Assembly (NCBI RefSeq): GCF_024662215.1
Contig: NZ_CP096115.1
Location: 1,302,001 to 1,366,000, forward strand
DNA length: 64,000 nt
Origin: Methanoplanus endosymbiosus
GTDB lineage: Archaea; Halobacteriota; Methanomicrobia; Methanomicrobiales; Methanomicrobiaceae
Direction: 5' to 3'
Positions 25,304-34,028 of the stretch are shown in pieces. The number at the start of each line of letters is the position of its first letter. Position 1 is the stretch's first letter. The notes under the pieces were generated by a model. The model was not told the DNA's origin. It made no database searches and saw only the letters and a list, made by a program, of their open reading frames with translations. The translations under genes and the position numbers were made by a program.

Positions 25304-26737
25304 ATGGGGAGTAAAGATTACAAAATATCAGTGCATATTTTCAGGCGTGATCTCAGGCTTAATGACAATACTGCACTATTAAATGCACTTGAAAGGTCAG
25401 AAGAGGTCATTCCGGTTTATATCGCTGAACCGGAATTAGGTGTAAATAACCCACATATTCCGGTGATCAGGCATTCCTTCATAATCAGATCGCTGAACGA
25501 ACTTGATCAGGAATTAAGAGATAAGGGAAGCCGGCTTTTTTATTTCAGTGAAGGTACCGGAAGAGCACTGAAATACCTGATAAGAGAGATCGGAGCAGAT
25601 GCAGTATTTGCAAACCGCGATTATTCACCATACGCCGGAATAAGGGACATTAAGGTAACAGAAATTCTGAAATCTGCCGGAATTCCGGATTACAACCTGA
25701 CACCCGATCTTATGCTGAATGATCCCGACAGGATACTCAGAAAAGACGGGGGGACATATAGCGTATTCACACCATATTTCAGACGTGCCGAGGAATATCA
25801 GGTAATAACACCTCAGAGATGCAGAGATGACAATTTTTACAGAAGTAATGATACAGATTCAGACAGAAATAAAATACCTGAAGACTATATCCGGAAAGAA
25901 GATAAATACGGCGAAGACATCCATAAAACAGATCCTGAAAGTTATCACCTGAGGGGGGGAAGGGGTGAGGCACTTTACCTTCTCGAAAAACTTGCAGAGC
26001 TTAATGACTATAGCAATACAAGAAATATTCCGTCTGTTAAAGGCACAACATATCTCTCGGCTCATTTAAGATTTGGTACAGTATCTGTGCGTGAGGTGTA
26101 CCATGCAATATCCGGCACACAGGGATATGATTCTGAACTGTTAAGGCAGCTGTACTGGCGGGATTTTTATACATACATTGCCAGACACAACCCCCATATA
26201 TTCTCCGGACCTTTCCACAGGAAATATGAGACCCTTCCCTGGAATAATGACAGGAAACTCTTTGAAAAATGGTGCTCCGGAAATACCGGATTTCCGATAG
26301 TTGATGCAGGCATGCGGGAACTGAACTCAACCGGATATATGCACAACAGGGTGAGGATGATAACTGCATCATTTCTGGTCAAGGATATCCATATAAACTG
26401 GATGTGGGGTGAGAGATATTTCGCATCAAAGCTTCTCGACTATGACCCCTGTGTCAACAACGGAAACTGGCAGTGGTCAGCATCAACAGGATCTGATTCC
26501 CAGCCATGGTTTAGGATATTCAATCCATGGCTTCAGCAGAAGAAGTACGATCCTGACTGCATATATATCAAAAGATGGATCCCGGAATTGTCAGATATAT
26601 CGTCGGAATGGATACATAATCCCAATATAATGAATAAACATGAAATAGAAGGATATCCACGTCCGGTTGCGGAACACAGAGAAGAGTCACAATTCAGCAG
26701 GAAAATATTTACGGAGATCAGAAGAAAGATTTCCTGA
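25304..26737 (+). CDS. phr: Deoxyribodipyrimidine photolyase (class I cryptochrome/photolyase)
   Basis: A 477-residue FAD enzyme that splits pyrimidine dimers in UV-damaged DNA using light. The N-terminal antenna domain starts ISVHIFRRDLRLND. The C-terminal FAD domain has GFPIVDAGMRELN, MHNRVRMITASFLVKDI and the DYDPCVNNGNWQWSASTG block. I choose ATG 25304, which gives the usual N-terminus; an in-frame ATG at 25238 lies inside a repeat and adds 22 non-family residues. No clear SD is seen. Confidence 0.92.
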   Translation: MGSKDYKISVHIFRRDLRLNDNTALLNALERSEEVIPVYIAEPELGVNNPHIPVIRHSFIIRSLNELDQELRDKGSRLFYFSEGTGRALKYLIREIGADAVFANRDYSPYAGIRDIKVTEILKSAGIPDYNLTPDLMLNDPDRILRKDGGTYSVFTPYFRRAEEYQVITPQRCRDDNFYRSNDTDSDRNKIPEDYIRKEDKYGEDIHKTDPESYHLRGGRGEALYLLEKLAELNDYSNTRNIPSVKGTTYLSAHLRFGTVSVREVYHAISGTQGYDSELLRQLYWRDFYTYIARHNPHIFSGPFHRKYETLPWNNDRKLFEKWCSGNTGFPIVDAGMRELNSTGYMHNRVRMITASFLVKDIHINWMWGERYFASKLLDYDPCVNNGNWQWSASTGSDSQPWFRIFNPWLQQKKYDPDCIYIKRWIPELSDISSEWIHNPNIMNKHEIEGYPRPVAEHREESQFSRKIFTEIRRKIS

Positions 26738-26828
26738 AAAGATGGCGCAGAACGGTATTCGTGAATAATACTGCTCAGGAATAAAAATTGAGAAAAGGAT
26801 CTTTAGGTATGAAAAATAATATATACAT

Positions 26829-27284
26829 ATGACCAATTCTGCAAAGAGAACAAGGGTTATAGGGTGCGGAAATCCTCTGATGGGCAATGATGGGGCAGGA
26901 GTTCTTGCAGCAGAAATGCTGAAGGAATTAAGACCTGACATCGATACAATTGAGGGAGGTACCGGAGGAATTGGACTGATCAACGATATGGAGGGATTTG
27001 ATCGTATAATTATCATCGATGCAATGCTTGGGATAGGGGAGAATAAAGGTGATATAAAAATATTTTATGAAACGCCGCCTGTGATCCCTTCCACAATGTC
27101 AATTCACGATGCAGGAATATCTGAAGTTATTGAAGTCGCAAAAGAGATTATTCCGGGGATAGAAATCATAACGGTGGGTATTGAAGCAGACTTTGTTGAA
27201 GAATACAGTGAATATATTGATCCTGAGATTATAGCAGGCATAGATAAAGCACTGAAAGAGATAGTAATAATTCTTGAAAAATAA
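26829..27284 (+). CDS. Hydrogenase maturation protease
   Basis: A 151-residue HyaD/HycI/FrcD-type endopeptidase that removes the C-terminal tail of a [NiFe]-hydrogenase large subunit after nickel insertion. Family blocks are IGCGNPLMGNDGAGV, IIIDAM and MSIHDAGISEV, whose Asp and His would bind nickel. The large subunit 4 kb downstream has a 21-residue tail after DPCISCATH, a fitting substrate. A 137-bp gap with its own TATA box separates it from the operon. Confidence 0.9.
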   Translation: MTNSAKRTRVIGCGNPLMGNDGAGVLAAEMLKELRPDIDTIEGGTGGIGLINDMEGFDRIIIIDAMLGIGENKGDIKIFYETPPVIPSTMSIHDAGISEVIEVAKEIIPGIEIITVGIEADFVEEYSEYIDPEIIAGIDKALKEIVIILEK

Positions 27285-27387
27285 CAGGAATATCAATACA
27301 TATGAGGAGAATAACATAATTTTGTTCAACAAATATATGTTAAAACAGTTATTAATTCACTAAAATTCACAACAGAATCAAATGATA

Positions 27388-27399
27388 ACATATATATTA
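27388..27399 (+). promoter_or_regulatory. TATA box of the hydrogenase operon
   Basis: ACATATATATTA has its centre about 28 bp before the ATG at 27422, so transcription should start at or within a base or two of the start codon (leaderless mRNA). This marks the likely main promoter of the ten-gene hydrogenase/MinD operon. Confidence 0.6.
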
Positions 27400-27421
27400 C
27401 TAATAGTCACCACAAATTATT

Positions 27422-28003
27422 ATGCAACTGCCCAGAGGCAGATTTGAGCGTTTTGTTCGTGACGTTACAATAAAGGAAATTGTTGACGAACTGGGGAAGG
27501 GGAATTTTTCAGGCTGCTGCTCCGGAATATTCGGAGATACGCAGGGTGAAATTATATTTCAAAACGGGGAAATTGTTCTTGCAGAATCAATGAATAATTC
27601 AGGATTTAATGTTATCGCTGATTTTTCTGCAAGACCTGATGATCCAGCAACTGTAGAGTTATCTGTGTACAGTGAATCCCAGATTAAACTTTCAAAAGAG
27701 TTCAATTCAAAATTCATGGTAATCTCTGAAGAAAAAAGAGAAGTAATTAAGAGGGACAGTCCGGATAAGTCCAGAATCTTAAAAAAAGAGAGACCAGAGT
27801 CAGATAAAACCCTGAAAACAGCAGATAAAAAAAGAGACGACAAAATCAGGAGTAAATCCACACCTCAGCCATCTGATGAAGATGAAATTATCCTTAAACT
27901 GAATGATTCAGAAATTGAATCAATAACCAGAGATTTCCGGTCAAATATTTCAGACATTTTAAAAAAAGTGAATCTGGATCACCTTATTGAAATTAAAAAA
28001 TAG
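27422..28003 (+). CDS. DUF2226/PATAN-like protein, first gene of hydrogenase operon
   Basis: A 193-residue protein. The N-terminal domain (about 1-100) starts MQLPRGRFERFVRDVTI and has FSGCCSGIF...GEIIFQNGEIVLAES, the small beta-domain pattern F-x-G...G-x-I-x-F-x-x-G-x-I-V-x-A seen in PATAN/DUF4388 and DUF2226 proteins. A charged linker (about 100-155) and a C-terminal amphipathic helix follow. A related module recurs in the last gene of this operon (33067). It probably mediates protein contacts in the complex. No SD; translation is likely leaderless. Confidence 0.6.
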   Translation: MQLPRGRFERFVRDVTIKEIVDELGKGNFSGCCSGIFGDTQGEIIFQNGEIVLAESMNNSGFNVIADFSARPDDPATVELSVYSESQIKLSKEFNSKFMVISEEKREVIKRDSPDKSRILKKERPESDKTLKTADKKRDDKIRSKSTPQPSDEDEIILKLNDSEIESITRDFRSNISDILKKVNLDHLIEIKK

Positions 28004-28017
28004 AGAGATGAAAAAGA

Positions 28018-28542
28018 ATGACTATTGATCCAATAATGTATGCAAATCTTATACTATCAGCAATTGCAGTTATACTGATTCTGATACTGGCGGCAATTGT
28101 TCTTATATTGCTTCACATGAGGTCTCTGCCGCCAAAGATTAAAGAAAAAGCAGAAGATAAAGAGAGTAACAAAAAAATAGAGAACGATAAAAAAACGAAA
28201 GATAAAGAAGTTGCTGAACCTTCCACCCTTTATAAATCAGAATCCATTGAAGAAAACTTAATGGAAATATTCAGACAGTATAAGCTTACCTCTTTTACAA
28301 TGGCAACAATTGACGGCCTTGTAATCAGCTCAACGGAATCATACCCGGATGAAGATGCAGCAAATTACAGCTATATGTATCTTCAGGGCAGCCAGCCTGA
28401 ATCACCCTATATAAAACTCATAGGAGTTCCATACAAAGGCGGGACAGTTGTAGGCATAATAAAATCAGAAAATGAACTTTCAGAGAACGATATTACCCTG
28501 ATTGAGAGGGACATCCGGTATATCCTAAGGAAAAACATGTAG
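28018..28542 (+). CDS. Membrane-anchored roadblock/LC7-like protein
   Basis: A 174-residue protein with one N-terminal transmembrane helix (about residues 8-34), a very charged Lys/Glu linker to about 75, and a C-terminal domain: LMEIFRQYKLTSFTMATIDG, LVISSTES and GGTVVGIIKSE. That domain follows the roadblock/LC7 plan. Roadblock proteins dimerise and often regulate small GTPases or ATPases. It would tether the system to the membrane. It lies 14 bp after the first gene and 20 bp before minD. Confidence 0.62.
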   Translation: MTIDPIMYANLILSAIAVILILILAAIVLILLHMRSLPPKIKEKAEDKESNKKIENDKKTKDKEVAEPSTLYKSESIEENLMEIFRQYKLTSFTMATIDGLVISSTESYPDEDAANYSYMYLQGSQPESPYIKLIGVPYKGGTVVGIIKSENELSENDITLIERDIRYILRKNM

Positions 28543-28562
28543 ATTTAAATCCGGAGAAATGC

Positions 28563-29366
28563 ATGACAACAGTAATAACTATAGCATCAGGGAAAGGCGG
28601 CACAGGAAAGACAACAGTTACCGCAAATCTTGGGTCTATGCTTGCCTACCACAAAAAGAGAACGTACATAATGGATTCCGACATGGGTATGGCCAATCTC
28701 GGACTTGTACTTGGTCTTGAAAATATGCCCATCACACTGCATGAGGTGCTTGCAGGAAAGGCCGACATTCATGATGCAATATATGAAGGACCTTTTGGAG
28801 TATCTGTAATCCCAAGCGGTCTCTCACTGGAAGGATTCAAAAATTCAGATCCTGATCTTCTGAGAGGAATAATGGCAGATATTGTTGACGAGTGTGACAT
28901 ACTCATGATAGATGCACCGGCGGGCATAAACCACGACGGAATAATTCCGCTTGCAATTGCAGACGAAGTGATTCTCGTTGTAAATCCGGACATAGCATCA
29001 ATTGTAGACGGTCTGAAGACAAAAATGATAACCGAAATGATGGGCGGGAAAATTCGCGGCGCAATAATCAATCGTGTAAACCGGATAGATGATAAAGGAA
29101 CAGAGGAGCAGATCGAAAAAATTCTTGATGTCCCTATTATCGGAATGATACCTGAAGATACAAATGTAAGGCGTGCATCTGCAAACCGGACACCCATTGT
29201 TGTAAAGTACCCGACATCAGATGCTTCAAGGGCATTTCGCCGGATTGCAAGTCAGACTATAGGCATAGAATATGATGAAGATGAAGAAAAGTCCGAAAAG
29301 AGAAAAGAGAATTTAATAGAGAGATTTGCAAAAGCGTTATTTCCGGGAGGAAGAGATGTCAACTGA
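28563..29366 (+). CDS. minD: MinD/ParA-type ATPase
   Basis: A 267-residue deviant-Walker ATPase. Walker A is SGKGGTGKTT (residues 9-18), followed by the MinD hallmark MDSDMGMANLGLVLGLE and the switch LMIDAPAG. The C-terminus is basic/amphipathic (NLIERFAKALF), as expected for a membrane-targeting helix. MinD proteins in archaea position structures such as archaella and chemosensory arrays rather than a Min division system. Here it is embedded among roadblock and hydrogenase genes and overlaps the next gene by 11 bases. Confidence 0.9.
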   Translation: MTTVITIASGKGGTGKTTVTANLGSMLAYHKKRTYIMDSDMGMANLGLVLGLENMPITLHEVLAGKADIHDAIYEGPFGVSVIPSGLSLEGFKNSDPDLLRGIMADIVDECDILMIDAPAGINHDGIIPLAIADEVILVVNPDIASIVDGLKTKMITEMMGGKIRGAIINRVNRIDDKGTEEQIEKILDVPIIGMIPEDTNVRRASANRTPIVVKYPTSDASRAFRRIASQTIGIEYDEDEEKSEKRKENLIERFAKALFPGGRDVN

Positions 29367-29550
29367 AGCTATACTGCCGTTTGTACTTGGTGCTCTGAAC
29401 ATACTGTTCATCTTTATTATATGGGTGATGTATGTCCGCATACGTCAGCTGTTAAATGATGTAAAAGAACTTAAATCCAGAATGGAATTTTCCGACAATG
29501 AAATTGAACTACTTGCCGAAGCAGTCAGGGGGATCAGCAAAATAAAATGA
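29356..29550 (+). CDS. Small membrane/coiled-coil protein (64 aa)
   Basis: One N-terminal transmembrane helix (LPFVLGALNILFIFIIWV) followed by a short heptad-like coil (RIRQLLNDVKELKSRMEF) and an acidic helix. The GGGAGG SD within the end of minD fixes the ATG at 29356. It is unknown, but with minD upstream it could be a membrane partner or scaffold. A 35-bp gap follows before the ferredoxin. Confidence 0.7.
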   Translation: MSTEAILPFVLGALNILFIFIIWVMYVRIRQLLNDVKELKSRMEFSDNEIELLAEAVRGISKIK

Positions 29551-29585
29551 GAACCATTTTACGATTAATTTTCAGGTGAAAGGAT

Positions 29586-29831
29586 ATGATTGAAATAACT
29601 GTTGATGAGGATTCCTGCGTAGGGTGTGGCCTGTGTGTGAAAGACTGCCCTATGAACGTTTATGAACTAAAGGACGGCCTGAGCACACCTGTAAGGCCAC
29701 AGGACTGTATGGGATGCCTGTCATGCCATGAGATCTGCCCGGCCCAGGCACTGGAACATAAAGGAATTTATCCGGCAAAGAGGCATTACATCGACATAAG
29801 AGTCTGTGAGATGTTAAAAAAGGTGATCTGA
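29586..29831 (+). CDS. 2[4Fe-4S] ferredoxin
   Basis: An 81-residue ferredoxin with CVGCGLCVKDCP and CMGCLSCHEICP, both complete CxxCxxCxxxCP sites. The C-terminal extension of about 30 residues (RHYIDIRVCEMLKKVI) is longer than in simple ferredoxins and may dock to a partner. It is the likely electron partner of the hydrogenase encoded 600 bp downstream, since no mvhD or frhB is present. Confidence 0.93.
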   Translation: MIEITVDEDSCVGCGLCVKDCPMNVYELKDGLSTPVRPQDCMGCLSCHEICPAQALEHKGIYPAKRHYIDIRVCEMLKKVI

Positions 29832-29832
29832 G

Positions 29833-30396
29833 ATGTCTGCAAGTTATATCGATGAGCTGCATGAAAAGTTCAACACCGATATAAAATACAAAGCTGAGGA
29901 CGTTCCACTTGAATGCATCCCTCCGGCAAAGGAGATCGAAGCAACGCTTCACGGAGTCATGAAACTGAACGGTCTTGTCATAAGGTCTCTTGAGGAGATT
30001 GCAGGCCGGGGTGCAAACGCAGTGACATTCAGGGCAGGAAAGAAATTCGGACATGAGGTTGCGAAGTACTTTCAGAAGAGGGATGATATTGAGGATGCAC
30101 TTCACGAACTATCAGATCTTCTTCAGGGGCAGTACACCTTTGAGGTATGGAAACCATCTGACAGTGATACATTCATAATAGAAGAAAATGGCGAGAAATT
30201 CATCTACCTCGTATTTCATGACTGTATTGTCAGACAGACCCTGCGAAGAAACGGTCAGGAACAGGCAGGCCCATTATGCCAGACATTATGCGGATATGTT
30301 GTAGGTGCTATTGAAGAGATCACAGGTTCACGGGTAAAACTTGAGATCATGCACACCGGACCTAATTCATGCCTGAAAAAACTAATTCTCAAATGA
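29833..30396 (+). CDS. V4R-domain (hydrocarbon-binding-type) protein
   Basis: A 187-residue protein with the 4-vinyl-reductase-like small-molecule-binding fold: GRGANAVTFRAGKKFGHEVA, then FHDCIVRQTLRRNGQ and PLCQTLCGYVVGAIEEITG, ending with HTGPNSCLKKL. The conserved Cys and His could hold zinc or an Fe-S centre. V4R domains sense aromatic, hydrocarbon or tetrapyrrole ligands in other proteins. The SD AGGTGAT is adjacent, one base after the ferredoxin stop. It may be the sensory part of the system. Confidence 0.75.
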   Translation: MSASYIDELHEKFNTDIKYKAEDVPLECIPPAKEIEATLHGVMKLNGLVIRSLEEIAGRGANAVTFRAGKKFGHEVAKYFQKRDDIEDALHELSDLLQGQYTFEVWKPSDSDTFIIEENGEKFIYLVFHDCIVRQTLRRNGQEQAGPLCQTLCGYVVGAIEEITGSRVKLEIMHTGPNSCLKKLILK

Positions 30397-30409
30397 GGTG
30401 CAGTCAATT

Positions 30410-31327
30410 ATGAAGATAGCAATAGAAGAACTTGCAGGATGTTCAGGCTGTACAATAGCTGTTCTGGACCTGCATGAGATGATACTTGATCTCTTAAATG
30501 ATGCAGAAATAGTCTATTCTCCGGTAATAATGGATGTAAAAGAACCGCCTGAAGGGATAGATGTCGGTTTTGTTACAGGATGCGTGAGAAATGAGGAGAA
30601 TCAGGAGAGGCTTGAGAAAATAAGAAAAAGATCAAAGATACTTATAGCACTTGGAACATGCGCCTGCTATGGCGGGATATCAGGCCTTTCAATGCTCAGC
30701 AGCAATGAAGAGATCTTTAACACAGTGTACAGGAATGTCGATACAGTAAAAGATGACGGCATCATCCCTACTGATGTCCCTCCATTCACATACCGTGCCT
30801 TTGCTGTAGGGGATCTTGTAAAGATGGACTACTACATAACCGGATGTCCACCAAAGGAACAGTTCCTAAAGCAGATACTCCCTGCACTGATTAAAGGTGA
30901 TCAAAAAGAACTTTCAAGAAAATCTGTCTGTTCTGAATGTGACAGGAAGATGGGATCTGTTGAAAACTGGCACCTTAAAAGGCGCTATGAAGGAGAACCT
31001 GACAGAGAACACTGCCTGCTTGGACAGGGATATCTCTGCCTGGGCCCTGTAACATTCGGGAGATGCGGGGCAGCATGCCCTAAAAAGAACATACCATGCC
31101 ACGGCTGTAACGGCCCGTCTCTGGACATACTGAGAGAACCCTGCCGTGACATATACAATATGATGGTCAGAAGAATTGCTGATCTGACTGACAGACCGCA
31201 AAAAGAGATAGAAAAGGAACTCTACGATGTTGCACACACCATGTATCCATTCACAATTGGAAGCCTTATAATGGAAGACAAGGAGAACTCAAAGATAAGG
31301 GACCTTGTAAAGGAGAGAAGCGGATGA
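30410..31327 (+). CDS. [NiFe]-hydrogenase small subunit, MvhG-like
   Basis: A 305-residue Fe-S subunit. The proximal cluster ligands are C11 and C14 (AGCSGC), GTCACYGG and GCPP. Further Cys-rich parts (CSEC...CLLGQGYLC...FGRCGAACP...CHGC) would hold two more clusters. This is the group 3 (Mvh/Frh) form with no signal peptide, so it is cytoplasmic. The GAGGTG SD nine bases before ATG 30410 decides the start over the in-frame GTG at 30398. It overlaps the large-subunit start by four bases. Confidence 0.93.
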   Translation: MKIAIEELAGCSGCTIAVLDLHEMILDLLNDAEIVYSPVIMDVKEPPEGIDVGFVTGCVRNEENQERLEKIRKRSKILIALGTCACYGGISGLSMLSSNEEIFNTVYRNVDTVKDDGIIPTDVPPFTYRAFAVGDLVKMDYYITGCPPKEQFLKQILPALIKGDQKELSRKSVCSECDRKMGSVENWHLKRRYEGEPDREHCLLGQGYLCLGPVTFGRCGAACPKKNIPCHGCNGPSLDILREPCRDIYNMMVRRIADLTDRPQKEIEKELYDVAHTMYPFTIGSLIMEDKENSKIRDLVKERSG

Positions 31328-32709
31328 AAGTAATCACAATAAATCCTGTTACAAGAATAGAAGGCCATGCAAACGTCAGAATAAACCTTGATGATCAGAA
31401 TAATATAAGTTCAGCCCACTTTCAGGTAGTTGAACTCCGGGGATTTGAAAAATTTCTGATAGGCTCAGCCATTGAGGAAGCACCGAGAATAACACCGAGA
31501 ATATGCGGGATATGCCCGACTTCCCACCACCTGGCGGCGGCAAAGGCATGTGATCAGATATTCGGGGTAACTCCACCTGAAACAGGAGAAAAACTGCGTG
31601 AACTTCTGATGATGGGCCAGTTTATTCATTCTCACTCACTTCATTTCTTCATGCTTGCAGCACCTGATTTTCTTGTGGGACATGATGCTCCGGCTGCTGA
31701 GAGAAGTATTGTAGGACTTGTAAAAAAAGCTCCGGATTTGGCTAAAAAAGCGATAGAAGTGAGAAAATTCGGCCAGAGGCTGACAGAGGCTATAGGTGCA
31801 AAACCGATTCACCCGTCAACATGCATACCCGGCGGAGTGTCGTATCCTCTCTCAGAAGAGAAGCGGACAGAACTTCTTGATATGGCAAAGAGGTCACTTG
31901 AGATTGCCAGTGAAGGATGGGATACAGCAAAGACAGTGCTTGAACAGACAGACCTCGGATTTGGAGCAGTTAAAACCGGATTTATGGGAATATCCAACAA
32001 TGATAAATTTTCAGCATACAAAGGCCCGGTCTGCATAACAGGAGAAAACGGGGAAAACTCAGGTAGTTTTTCCGGTGAAGATTACTTAAACTATATAGAA
32101 GAGTATTCAGAGGACTGGTCTTATCTGAAGTTCTCAAGACTGAAATCACAGGAGTATTACCGTGTCGGCCCGCTTGCAAGGCTTAATATTGTAAAAGAGA
32201 TGGGGACTCCGCTTGCAGATGAGGCACTATCAGAGTACAGAAACACATTTGGAACCTTTACACAGACAACCCTTGCATATAATCTTGCAAGATACATAGA
32301 ACTTCTGTCATGCTGTGAAAAAGCAGTAGATCTGCTCTCTGATTCATCAGTCTGTGGAATGGATACCCGCACAATGACTGAAAGCATAGTGAACAGAAGA
32401 GGAGTCGGTATTGTTGAAGCGCCGAGAGGCACATTGATTCACGACTATTCGGTCGATGAAAAGGGTTTTATTACAAAATGCAACCTGATTGTGGCAACAT
32501 GCCAGAACAACTATGCTATGGACAGAGGAGTTGAAGACGTTGCAAAGAAGGTAATTGAAAACGGAGTTCTGACCGAAAGTGCGGCAAACAAAATTGAGAT
32601 GGTGATAAGGGCATATGATCCGTGCATATCATGCGCAACACATGCCATAGGCAAAATGCCCATCTCTATTGAGATAAACAGGGCGAATAATAAATTTAAA
32701 CCGGAATAA
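31324..32709 (+). CDS. [NiFe]-hydrogenase large subunit, MvhA-like
   Basis: The 461-residue catalytic subunit. The L1 motif RICGICPTSHH gives C61/C64 and L2 DPCISCATH gives C434/C437, together the four nickel-iron ligands. After H440 there is a 21-residue tail that a maturation protease must remove; such a protease is encoded at 26829. The N-terminus NPVTRIEGHANVRI and overall length match the F420-non-reducing group. Partners that couple Mvh to heterodisulfide reductase are not here, so its acceptor is open. Confidence 0.94.
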   Translation: MKVITINPVTRIEGHANVRINLDDQNNISSAHFQVVELRGFEKFLIGSAIEEAPRITPRICGICPTSHHLAAAKACDQIFGVTPPETGEKLRELLMMGQFIHSHSLHFFMLAAPDFLVGHDAPAAERSIVGLVKKAPDLAKKAIEVRKFGQRLTEAIGAKPIHPSTCIPGGVSYPLSEEKRTELLDMAKRSLEIASEGWDTAKTVLEQTDLGFGAVKTGFMGISNNDKFSAYKGPVCITGENGENSGSFSGEDYLNYIEEYSEDWSYLKFSRLKSQEYYRVGPLARLNIVKEMGTPLADEALSEYRNTFGTFTQTTLAYNLARYIELLSCCEKAVDLLSDSSVCGMDTRTMTESIVNRRGVGIVEAPRGTLIHDYSVDEKGFITKCNLIVATCQNNYAMDRGVEDVAKKVIENGVLTESAANKIEMVIRAYDPCISCATHAIGKMPISIEINRANNKFKPE

Positions 32710-32722
32710 GGACGGCATAAAT

Positions 32723-33070
32723 ATGTTAAAACAGATATTAAGTGAATTTTTACAACTTGACGGTGTCACGGCTGCGGTTGTCGCAGGCAGGGATGGTTTT
32801 GTAATTGAAAGTGCAGTATCAGGAGATGTGGATATAGAGGCACTTGGTGCAATGGCTTCAACAGGACTCGGAACATCCGAAGCTATGAGCAGAGAGCTTG
32901 GTAAAGAGACAATGAACCAGATAATAGTTGAGATGGAGGAAGGCCCGATTCTGATAGCTCCACTATCTGAGGATGAACTTATTGCAATTGTAGCTCAGAA
33001 GGGTATAAACGTCGGCCGTATAAGGTACGAACTTAAGAAAAACCGTGACAGAATAATGGCCGCATTATGA
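32723..33070 (+). CDS. Roadblock/LC7 domain protein
   Basis: A compact 115-residue roadblock protein: FLQLDGVTAAVVAGRDGFVI, then a helix with ALGAMASTGLGTSEAMS, then QIIVEMEEGPILIAPL and a C-terminal helix. It should form dimers. It lies 13 bp after the hydrogenase large subunit and overlaps the next start by four bases, so it is part of the same transcript. No partner GTPase (MglA-like) is encoded nearby; MinD may be the partner here. Confidence 0.88.
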   Translation: MLKQILSEFLQLDGVTAAVVAGRDGFVIESAVSGDVDIEALGAMASTGLGTSEAMSRELGKETMNQIIVEMEEGPILIAPLSEDELIAIVAQKGINVGRIRYELKKNRDRIMAAL

Positions 33071-33753
33071 TATCTTCACTTCCATCAGGCGAGCAGATTG
33101 CAGAGATGCAGATTTCACTTGCCGGACTTTTCAGTTTAAGCCCGGATTTTACCGGATATATCAGAACAGAGATTGAAAATACTGATGGTTGTCTCCTTGT
33201 TGAGAATGGAAAACCTGTTGCCGGGAGCTATATTGCAGGAGATCTGAAACTTTCCGGTTCTGACGCATATCGGGCAATGCTGAAGAAAGAGAGAATGAAA
33301 TGTATCCTCAATACATACAGACCCGAAGAACTTGAGAGTGCAAAAGCTGCAATTGATGATAATTTTGTTATATCTGAGGATGCAGATAGGACAGAGATTA
33401 AAGGTGACAGTATATTATCACCCGAAACTTTGCTTAGTGTTATGCGCCAGCCCGGAGTCATTGCAGCCTCAGTATTTTTTGAAGGTTTTGCACTACAGTC
33501 AGCCGGAGATGCAGATTTTGAGCATGTAGCAGCAGTATCTGAGGATTTGGTCAGAACGGGAGCAAAGATGACCGATGACCTTATGATGGGGGAACTGAAC
33601 CAGCTTCTTCTCGAAACAGACGAGGGAAAACTGATAGTCACTCCGGCAAGGGACCTGTTTATATGTATTCTCGCTGAAAAAGATGCTAATCTTGGCCTTA
33701 TCAGGCTCGCACTCCAAAAGATCAGATATGATCTCAATGAAGAGAACAGTTAA
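33067..33753 (+). CDS. Fusion of PATAN-like and roadblock domains
   Basis: 228 residues in two parts. The N-terminal half (about 1-100) has FTGYIRTEIENTDGCLLVENG and PVAGSY, the same pattern as the first protein of this operon. The C-terminal half (about 118-225) has LLSVMRQPGVIAASVFFEG, MMGELNQLLLETDEGKLIVTP and a final helix, a roadblock domain like its neighbour at 32723. A fusion of the operon's two end modules supports the idea that they touch in one complex. It is the last gene of the operon. Confidence 0.68.
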   Translation: MISSLPSGEQIAEMQISLAGLFSLSPDFTGYIRTEIENTDGCLLVENGKPVAGSYIAGDLKLSGSDAYRAMLKKERMKCILNTYRPEELESAKAAIDDNFVISEDADRTEIKGDSILSPETLLSVMRQPGVIAASVFFEGFALQSAGDADFEHVAAVSEDLVRTGAKMTDDLMMGELNQLLLETDEGKLIVTPARDLFICILAEKDANLGLIRLALQKIRYDLNEENS

Positions 33754-34028
33754 TTTTGAAATAACAACGTATTAAAGACAAAAGCCTTATCAGAAATAAC
33801 AATAAAGCCAGATTAACCAGAAACATTCAGATATTAAAACTATACTTCAGTAAAATAATCAAATATCATTCAGCTTTTTCATTACAGGAGTTATCTGCCA
33901 TGTAATTCAGATTATAAACTATCTGTGGCAAATCAGGCAGGTTAACTAATTAATACCATTATAAATCCGGCATTTCAACATAACAAAGATATTTATATCC
34001 ATAATATAACCAGACATTAGTAGTAATT
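33754..34028. other. AT-rich intergenic gap
   Basis: 275 bp between the hydrogenase operon and the cupin gene. I see no gene. TTTATATC at about 33992-33999 is a fair TATA box for the cupin gene, giving a leader of only a few bases. Confidence 0.4.

Noticed and set aside
30410-32709. F420-reducing hydrogenase (Frh)
   Set aside because: There is no frhB flavoprotein, and both subunits resemble the Mvh type more closely.
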